A DNA stretch of 14,440 nucleotides from Jimgerdemannia flammicorona (taxonomy: Eukaryota; Mucoromycota; Endogonomycetes; Endogonales; Endogonaceae): contig RBNI01004219.1 in the NCBI GenBank assembly GCA_003990745.1, positions 1 through 14,440 on the forward strand, read 5' to 3'. Of this stretch, positions 8,100-14,440 are shown one piece after another. Under the pieces are notes generated by a model. It searched no databases. It was given only the letters and a program-made list of their open reading frames with translations, and was not told the DNA's origin. Every line of letters begins with the position of its first letter. Within the stretch, counting starts at the first letter, position 1. The position numbers and the translations under genes are program-made.

Positions 8100-8570
8100 G
8101 TTCATTGGAATTGGTGGGAAAGTATATCAACATTATTGTATGCTTTCTCTGCTTTATGGATAATGGTGATTTTGTAATCCTGGAGGATAAGGATCCAGCA
8201 GGCTAGGATTCCAGTAGGTTTCTTATGGTTGAATAGCTATTTGAGGACTGAATGGTTAGTTATCAAGGTGAACCTTTTTCTGATAAGGTAATGCTTGAAC
8301 AGGGTGACTACCCATATAACTGCAAGACATTTAAATTTAGTGCTACCATAGTTCATCTACTGCTGATTGGTAGCTTAGCTTGTATAATCTATCACATAGT
8401 ACTGTTGGTCAGGTCCTTCTTGGGCTAGAACTGCTCCCAGGTCATCTTTGGAGGCATCTGTATATAAGATAAATGGCTTCTGTAGATTGGGGCACACAAG
8501 AATTGGTGCTGTGGTCATATGGTTCTTGAGTTCTTTGAAGTTGTGATTCTATCTATTTATAAAGTACTCC
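8100..8570 (-). pseudogene. RNase H domain of copy B pol
   Basis: The domain directly follows RT. The first acidic residue is kept in TDASKDDLGAVLAQ (about 8465-8425). The segment usually reading ELECLAV is FKCLAV (about 8340-8320), so the catalytic Glu is Lys. The usual TDH is TNH in LITNHSVLK (about 8265-8245), so a further catalytic Asp is Asn. Both fit G-to-A changes on the coding strand. The end, near 8130, reads AEKAYNNVDILS, matching the NNVADALS-type end of gypsy RNase H. Stop codons interrupt it. The role would be degrading the RNA strand during reverse transcription. Confidence 0.82.
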
Positions 8571-9524
8571 TTTCTTGAGAAGGATTTGGATTAGAGTGGG
8601 AATTTTGGTGAAGTCCTTGATAAACCTTCTGTAATAGGATACTAATATCAGAAATGATAATGTTTCCTTCAGAGTCTTGGATACTGGCCAATTGTTGATC
8701 TTCTTGGTTTTCTTTGGATCTGTATAAGTTCCTTCTTTTGAAACTATGAATCTAAGAAATTCAAGTTTCTGTTTCCCAAAGTGGCAGTTCTTGATATTGA
8801 GTCTCAGGTGGTTCTTATGAGTAAGCTTGAAGAATTCTTCTAGGTGGTGTAGGTTTTCTTCGAAATTTGCTGAATAGATGTTGGAATTATCTATGTATAC
8901 AATTTGGCAGTAGTGGATCAGAGGGGTATAGACTGAATTCATCATCCTCTAGAAGGTGGAAGATGTATTGTAGAGTCCAAAGAGTATTCAGAGGTACCCA
9001 AACAGTTTTTCTAGGGCAAGGAAGGCTGTTTTCTGAATGTCCTTAGGGTCTATGGGGATCTTATAGAATCCCATGAAAAGGTCCATACTGCTGAAATATC
9101 TGGTATCTTGTAACTGGTCTAAGAGGTCATCAATTCTGAGCTAAGGATAGGCATCCTTTTCAGTAACTGAATTGAGTTTCCTGTAATCTACACAGAGACT
9201 CCATCCTCCTTTCTTTGGTACAATAAGTATAGGGCTGGCCCAAGGACTGGTAGAGGGTCAGATGACTCTATTGTCCAAGAGTTCTTGAATGTGCTCCTTT
9301 TTGAATGTCTTTAGATGATAGGGTATTCTATAGGGTTTCTGCTGGATGGGTATTGCATTCTCTGTATTTATACTGTGGTGATATGATGAATTGTATAGTA
9401 GGTTGCCATAGTCTATAGTGAAGATATCTTGGTATTTATTGAGGAGTTCTACTAGTTGTTGCCATTGCTGGGTTGTCAATTCTTCTCCAATATTAGTGGA
9501 AGGCTTCACTGTCTCCTGGGTCAC
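8553..9524 (-). pseudogene. Reverse transcriptase of copy B pol
   Basis: The RT starts near 9524 with LLNKYQDIFTIDYGNL, continues through QKPYRIPYHL (about 9340) to SP.LVLG-type and [15 protein letters not shown] (about 9240-9175). FGLYNTSSTFQRMMN lies at about 8985-8935, the catalytic motif is at 8897-8886, and KCHFGKQKLEFL-like sequence is at about 8800-8760. The distal end at about 8600 reads SYYRRFIKDFTKI. The catalytic motif is YIDN where the family has Y(I/V)DD. The second Asp codon is AAT (8888-8886), a single G-to-A change predicted to abolish polymerisation. Stops and frame shifts occur in the middle (about 9250-8950), while 8945-8553 is open. Confidence 0.9.
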
Positions 9525-9529
9525 AGAGG

Positions 9530-9900
9530 GGTCTTTCCTTTCTTCTGGGACCTTTTGCCATTTCCCAATAGGTTTGGCTCATAAACTTCTCTATAGGTTT
9601 GGTTGAGGAAAGGCACCAAATGTCCTATGATAGTTCCTTTTGACAAGATGATGGTTTCCCAACTCTGGTTGGTTGCTCAGGAGTGCACTGGGTTCATCTT
9701 GTCAGGGAATGTGTATCCTTTAATATCCAGATTCAGGATGTCTTTATTGGGTTCAAAGAAGAGGTTTCTGAGGTCAGATGGTGCAAAAATTTCGAAGGTG
9801 GTTTGCTCTCCAGGCTCCAGGAAGAGTTTCTTGTATAGTTTGACTGATTGGCAATATACTTGGTGAAGGACATTCTTTTTGAGATGGTTGATCTGAAGGA
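9530..9900 (-). pseudogene. Beta-rich segment between dUTPase and RT
   Basis: It is in frame with the dUTPase end and mostly open from 9900 to 9677. Recognisable strings are LEPGEQTTFEIFAPSDL, GYTFPDKMNP and, nearer RT, LSKGTIIGHLVPF. The last resembles the GT.IG.L.PF strand that precedes RT in many gypsy polyproteins. I know no enzymatic role for the segment. It may be a structural domain linking dUTPase to RT. Confidence 0.55.
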
Positions 9901-9904
9901 GATA

Positions 9905-10305
9905 TACTTCCTTCTTGTCTGAGCTTCCAAATCCTTTGGCTTGTCTCATTTCTTCAGTCAGTTCAGAGACTTCTTGTAATTGTGGGGTCTTGACTTTCAT
10001 GAAGACTGCTTGGGCAATCTTCTGTCCTCTCATGATTCAGTGCCATTCTATACTACTATTGTACAGGATGACCTTGATTTTGCCTATATATCTTGGATTG
10101 ATAGTTCCTCCTTCTATAGTTATTCCTTGTCTGGCAAGTCCAGATCTTGAGGTTAGTTGAATGTAAGTTCCTTGGGGTGGCTGCATGGCTATTCTAGTTC
10201 TGATCATCAGTGTTTTTCCAGGTTTTATGGATTCATTATTCAGACTGTGGAGATCATACCCTATATCTTCTTGGTGAACTTTGGTTGAGGGTTTGGCCTT
10301 GGGAT
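9905..10305 (-). pseudogene. dUTPase domain inside copy B polyprotein
   Basis: All five motifs of trimeric dUTPases appear in order in about 130 codons, one frame, broken by a single TGA near 10040. Motif 1 is GYDLHS (about 10262-10245). Motif 2 is SRSGLARQG (about 10150-10125). Motif 3 is GGTINPRYIGKIKV (about 10115-10075). Motif 4 is RGQKIAQAVF (about 10030-10000). Motif 5 is KGFGSSD (about 9930-9910). The usual motif 3 is G.ID..Y.G; its catalytic Asp is Asn here (AAT, 10099-10097), one G-to-A change from Asp. The enzyme converts dUTP to dUMP, limiting uracil in newly made cDNA. Placement between protease and RT in a gypsy element is uncommon. The domain call is firm; activity of this copy is unlikely. 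Confidence 0.9.
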
Positions 10306-10309
10306 GTAG

Positions 10310-11630
10310 CAGGGTATACTGGACAATATTCTTACTGAGTTCAGGCTATCCTTGGGCTGAAGCTCTACTAGCAGGAAGTCTCTAGGCTCTGAGGTTAAGG
10401 TACAGCTATCTGGCTCCAGTAGAGGGGTCTCAGAGATAATTGATTCCTCTTTTTCCTATAGGGTCTAGGGCTTTCATGAAGTTGGTAGCATCTTCTATCC
10501 ATCCTTAGCAGGTTGTATGTCTGATGAGAGCTAGAATGTCTTCTCCTAAATTATAGATCTTGAGAGTCCTTCTTCCTGGCTTCTTGGTCTGACTTTTTTC
10601 AGATCTGGCCTCTGTTATCTCCTCTCTTCAAGGTGTGGATCACAACATCATGAATGAGGTAAATCTTCTAATGTCTACAGTCTTGGCAGTCTGGGTATCT
10701 TTTATAGTTGCAATATCCCATTGCTCAGAAATGCTGTTCCTGGTTATTAATCTCTTGTTGTCTTGGGAATTGGTATCCATCTTGATTATAAGTTGGGGGA
10801 AGAGTAGATAGGGGGTATACTTCTGTTTGGGTAAAGAGACCTTGTTTTCTAAATTGGCTTTATAACTTAGTAGTGATTTCTTGGAAGGTAGTTGACTGTG
10901 TAACTGTGGTTGGAAGTTCTAATCTTTGGGGTCTCTGTCTTTCTTATTGATTCAGTAGATGACATTGATAACAGTAGTCTCAGGGAGACTGGAAGACCAT
11001 TTGATGTAGACATCTTCCTCACCAAAAAGCTCTTTCTTGGTAAGTTTCTTATTTTGGAATAATGGGGATTGTGCTGAGTCCTTCTTCAATATTCCAGGAG
11101 TCATTATCTTCAGATGGTGTCCAGCAAGGATCATCCCAAGAAATGAGTTTGGGGACTTCTTCTTCTTCAGATACTTCTTGTTCAGGAACCTCCTGTTCAG
11201 GGGTTTCTTCTTCCTCAGATAGTTCTTGACCCCAGATTACTTATACTTCTGTAGCTTTGGTTGCAGATATCTCTAGAATATATATGTATTTCTTCTTCTT
11301 TCTTCTGTACTTGGGGCAGGCTGTGCCAGGTGAATTCCTTCTCCCAATGATCTTGGAGGAGTGCTCAGAGCACTTGTGTCTCTTGAGACAGGTAGGGTAT
11401 CTTTTTATTTCTTCTGCAATAGCTCCAATAGTAATGTGGACAGTGTTCTTGGTCCACATATTGTCTTCTGGCCTACCATCCACTAGGTTAATTCAGGGAT
11501 TGAGTCTGGGATCATTTCCATCTTTGGATTCTTCTTCCTCTTCTATGGTAGATTCTTCACTGCTGGTATATTCCTCCTAGATAGTGGCCTTCTTCTTCTT
11601 CTTTGATTACTTGTAGCTGGTCATCTTAAC
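10310..11630 (-). pseudogene. Long linker between protease and dUTPase, function unknown
   Basis: About 1.3 kb of decayed coding sequence with no domain I recognise. Just after the protease comes an acidic Ser/Glu stretch (SSEESTIEEEEESKDG, about 11570-11520). Then a Cys/His-bearing basic part (YPTCLKRHKCSEH, TACPKYRRKKKK, about 11395-11290) and a second acidic stretch (EEEETPEQEVPEQEV, about 11215-11170). Toward the dUTPase are YNLGEDILALIRHTT and ATNFMKALDP (about 10560-10470). At least two frame changes occur, near 11130 and 10350. The spacing of Cys and His is not that of a retroviral zinc knuckle. The region could hold an extra domain or a gag-derived insertion; I cannot assign one. Confidence 0.5.
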
Positions 11631-11634
11631 CCTA

Positions 11635-11980
11635 TACTTCTTGCCTCAGTAGTCAAACTTGAGTACTTGTTGACTGATATCAACAACTGTATTCATTTCC
11701 TTCATCCAGTTGGTGCCAAGGATCATGTCATAGATGACAGCTTCAGTGACAATAGCTTTCAGGATGGAGAACTGAATGTGTCTAAGGGAGATAGTAATGT
11801 TTTATACTTCTCCAAGGGGTTGAGTTCAGGCTCTATCTGCTACTATAATGCTGAGATTGGATGGTCCATCAATGAGCCATTGGAGGGTATCCAGGAATCA
11901 TTTGGTAATAATACAGACAGCTGCTCCTGTATCTATGAGGATTTTCGCCTTTTGTCCTCCAATATCTCTATATAGGTAGA
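11635..11980 (-). pseudogene. Retropepsin-type aspartic protease of copy B
   Basis: The active-site motif is in KILIDTGAAVCIITK, with DTGA at 11933-11922. The second hallmark is MILGTNWMKEM (about 11715-11690), followed by FDY and KYRVK strands. Length (about 110 residues) is typical for a gypsy protease, which works as a homodimer to cut Gag-Pol. Three stops lie in it: TGA after IITK, and two TGA where CGA (Arg) is likely ancestral. The same frame runs upstream through a Pro-rich stretch into the pre-protease segment. The catalytic Asp survives here, unlike the catalytic residues of RT, RNase H and dUTPase. Confidence 0.87.
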
Positions 11981-12480
11981 TGCTGACATGTCTCTCTGCA
12001 GCTTGGATAGGAGTGGGAGCTGGCTCTTACTGTGGGATTGGAACTCAGCCAGTGCTAGACCTGGTGGTTCTCAGCAGTTTGTTTTGGACTCCAGCTGATA
12101 TCAGTTGCAGGAACTGTGGGAGAGAAACTTCCATCTTAGCTTCTTGAATCTTTTGCCAGGCTTCATTGTAGATGTCTCTGGGCATGGTCTTTGGGGTGTA
12201 CTTCTTCTTGGGCTTTGGGGCAGTAGATTCCCATTCTTCTTGTTCTATTTTTTTATTTTCTAGTGATAACTCATTTGTCTCAAGGACAAAAGATAAGAGA
12301 GTCCAGGAAGGTATTTCTACTTACTCCTCTTCATGTTTTTCATCTTCTTCTTAAACAATTCTTCTGCTGATATTCCTGAATGGCCTTCCTATAGGTCTCT
12401 TCCTTTTCTCTGCTAAGTAGACTGTTTTTTGGGTAGTAACTTTGGCTGGGTATAAGTCTAGGTTACTATAGTCTTCACTG
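11981..12480 (-). pseudogene. Pre-protease segment (Gag C-terminus / Gag-Pol junction)
   Basis: In the protease frame upstream one reads PRDIYNEAWQKIQEAKMEVS then LPQFLQLISAGVQNKLLR (about 12190-12080). An amphipathic segment of this kind often precedes the protease in fungal gypsy elements. Farther up are acidic and Lys/Arg-rich stretches (EEDEKHEEE, about 12350; AEKRKRPIGRP, about 12410). Two or three stops of the TAA/TAG type interrupt it. The assignment as the Gag-Pol junction is inference from position. Confidence 0.5.
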
Positions 12481-13550
12481 TTGCTTTCTTCTTCAAAATC
12501 TTCAACAGAATGGGCTTTAGTCTTCTTGTACTGAGTTTCATTTCTTCAGTTTGGTGGTTCTGAGTCCCTTTGATCACTTCTTTTATTGTCATATTCAGTG
12601 GCATTACCAGATCCTCCTCCTCCTCTATACTCCTCTTCACTCTTATCACCTTACAGATAAATACACTCCACATCAATACTGAGAGCCAGTCCTGCAGCTT
12701 CCCCATAGCCTCCTTCCTAGCCAGTTAGAGCCTAACATCCACATCCTCTGTTCTAAATGAAGTCTCCTCTCAGATCTGGAAACCAATATCAACTACCTCT
12801 CCATACTCAGCCATAACCTCCTCCACCCTCTCTCTTGTCTTGACTGTTATCACTATGGGCACTCTCTTCACCAGTAGCTAGACCACTCTGGGGTCTCGCC
12901 TTAGATAATAAGCCATTGAAACTACTATCTCACCTATAGTAAACCCTATCTTCAATGTCTCCTCTAAGGGGGCAGTCTTCTCAAAGCCCATCTCAACCCT
13001 CTTAAGCCCCTTCAGAAACTTTACCAATAGCCTCAGCCATCTGCTTTGAGATCAGCCCTAGTACTATCTTTGCTATTACAGCTAAGCTCTGAAAGTACAA
13101 TATGACTGCAAACTCCAAGATTGATTTCTTGAGTAATGGGGCCACCACTAGATCTATTATATCATCAGCCAGATCCCCCTGCCCCTATTGGTCCCCCTGC
13201 AAGGCTCCACCATCAGCTATTATATCTCTTTTTTATTCCAGATTCCCCATCATATCTCCATCAGTAGTCACACTACTGCCCCCAGCTATAGCCCCTCCTA
13301 CCCCTATACTCACTTCCCTAGACATAGTGCCTCCTGCCCTCTCTATGTTAGCCTTGCCTTTCCCCTTGGCTATGCCAGCCTGAGTACCTGCCAGCCATCC
13401 CCTCTCCTTTACCTTGTCAGCAAAACAGGGGACCCAGATCTGCCTTCATTTTCACCAGATACTAACCCTCTTCCAGACCCTTCTCCACTATTCACACCTC
13501 CAAAAGTACTCATCCCTGGACTATAACTCCTTTCCACATACTTTCAGCTG
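12481..13550 (-). pseudogene. Gag-like region of copy B, G-rich coding strand
   Basis: Coding-like sequence on the minus strand with two main frames. From about 13400 to 13040 it reads Gly/Ala-rich phrases, then DIIDLVVAPLLKKSILEF and LGLISKQMAEAIGK. After a frame change near 13040 it reads VEMGFEKTAPLEETLKIGF, VVSMAYYLRRDPRVV, then RERVEEVMAEYGEVVDIGF (about 12830-12775), LARKEAMGKLQDWL and an Ile/Lys-rich part to 12458. Stops are mostly TAG/TAA. The minus strand is strongly G-rich here compared with the rest of B. Position upstream of the protease suggests Gag, but I recognise no capsid motif or zinc knuckle, so it could also be an extra or captured gene. Plus-strand open frames here are antisense. 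Confidence 0.4.
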
Positions 13551-13864
13551 AATACCCCACATCCACCTGACTCAGTATACCTATCAGAACTCTTGCTCAA
13601 TGATATATTACTAATATATTTTCTCTGAGTTATATCAAAAAGTATTACTTAAAGTTTGTATAATGTGAATTGTACCAGAGAAAGGTGTGACTCTAATACC
13701 CACATAAATATCTCTTCACATACTACTCCTAGTATAGTAATATTATGAATAGTGAATAATCTATTTAATAATCCACAAACTACTCTTAAGTAAATCTATA
13801 CAACATTAGGTCCTACTTCTAACTAGATTCCAGAATTTCCTAATTGGGTATTGTCTGCAGTAAT
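13551..13864. other. AT-rich stretch with no recognisable gene
   Basis: I find no LTR similarity on either strand, so the 5' LTR of copy B is not here. The boundary between B and fragment C must lie in this stretch, but I cannot place it. Confidence 0.5.
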
Positions 13865-14440
13865 ATGCTGATTCAACTAAGCTGGTCTTAGTTTATTGAA
13901 CTTCCTGAAATACAGAAAATCCTGAATATCTAGAATAAGTCTGAAAAAGGACTTTAGTTGAGATATTAATACAATCTTGAAATCAATAAGTATAGAGGAC
14001 ATACTCTATATGAAATTGATCTTGAACTTAAGAAAATAGTCTTTCCAAATATCCAGAACTTCTAGAAAATCCTTTCAGAACTACATAATAGTACTCTAAC
14101 AAAGTAACTCTCTTACAACTTGGTAGCAGTAGTTTACAATCCAATTCTGCTTCAAGATACTTCCTTACTTAGCTACAAACCTCTATAAGAAATTCCTACA
14201 AGTTGGTATTAAGCCCAACTACTGAACTGTAATTTATTCTGAACCATCTAATAATCTAGAGTAAATTGAACCTGATATATAAGAATAATTTGACATCTAT
14301 ATCTGCAACAAGTGAGACAGGCTTCATCAATAAAAAGATGAACTCTAATTAAATCAACAGATAGGCAAAACCCTATATACTGAACTTCTTACTCTATACT
14401 TTATAAGTTAAGATGAAGAAGATATTATAGAAGTCTTTTT
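13865..14440 (+). pseudogene. Fragment C: decayed coding segment related to window start (partial)
   Basis: From a possible ATG at 13865 the plus strand reads MLIQLSWS-stop-FIELPEIQKIL, a few stops, then LEINKYRGHTLYEIDLELKK. This matches positions 1-171 of copy A over 13952-14128, with mostly C-to-T and G-to-A differences (for example gcg to gta and gacgta to gacata). After 14128 it departs from A. A phase change then gives EPSNNLE..IEPDI, FDIYICNK and LNQQIGKTLYTELLTLY, with TAA/TAG stops, to the right edge. This suggests the natural continuation of the protein whose start is fused to integrase in copy A. A Gag origin is plausible but unproven. A 7-bp-arm hairpin (AACTAAG/CTTAGTT) lies at 13875-13893. 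Confidence 0.55.

Noticed and set aside
11667..11975. Plus-strand open frame of 102 codons.
   Set aside because: It is the antisense of the protease domain, whose minus-strand reading has DTGA and ILGTNWM.
13102..13526. Two overlapping plus-strand open frames rich in Pro and Ser.
   Set aside because: They mirror the G-rich minus-strand gag-like region, and their Pro/Ser content simply reflects C/T-rich antisense DNA.
14115..14135. A primer-binding-site-like string (cttggtagcag) in fragment C.
   Set aside because: No LTR end precedes it and the flanking sequence continues a coding-like frame; a chance match is likely.

Overview
The window looks like eukaryotic, most likely fungal, transposon-dense heterochromatin; I see no intact host gene. 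The indications are Ty3/gypsy (Metaviridae) LTR-retrotransposon remains, an hAT transposase relic interrupted by short (about 75-90 bp) GT..AG introns, and near-total loss of CpG from about position 3000 to the right edge (I count 7 CpG in about 11.4 kb), whereas the LTR at 1519-2988 is rich in CpG. A dUTPase domain inside the retrotransposon polyprotein fits reports, recalled from memory, of dUTPase-bearing Metaviridae in basidiomycete fungi. The species cannot be named from this sequence.

Layout. (1) 1-2988, plus strand: the 3' end of gypsy copy A. It has a short unrelated coding segment (1-171), the integrase core and its C-terminal module (172-989), a small extra ORF overlapping the pol stop by 17 nt (973-1479), a polypurine tract and a 1470-bp 3' LTR. 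(2) 2989-5299, minus strand: a decayed hAT transposase gene whose 5' end is cut off at the junction with copy B. (3) 5300 to about 13550, minus strand: gypsy copy B, much more decayed but far more complete. In transcription order it has a gag-like region, pre-protease segment, retropepsin (DTGA), a long unexplained linker, dUTPase, a beta-rich segment, reverse transcriptase, RNase H, integrase, the same extra ORF, polypurine tract and 3' LTR. No 5' LTR of B is visible. (4) about 13865-14440, plus strand: fragment C, a decayed coding segment whose first half matches window positions 1-171.

Copies A and B are one family. They share the integrase, the extra downstream ORF, the LTR ends, TATA and AATAAA positions, and an array of 18-bp-spaced palindromes early in the LTR. 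The palindrome arms differ between the copies but keep their pairing. Neither copy can be autonomous: A has two pol stops and two frameshifts in the extra ORF, and B has many stops plus G-to-A missense changes at catalytic residues of RT, RNase H and dUTPase. The most interesting elements are the conserved extra ORF, the dUTPase placed between protease and RT together with the large uncharacterised linker before it, and the covarying palindrome array.
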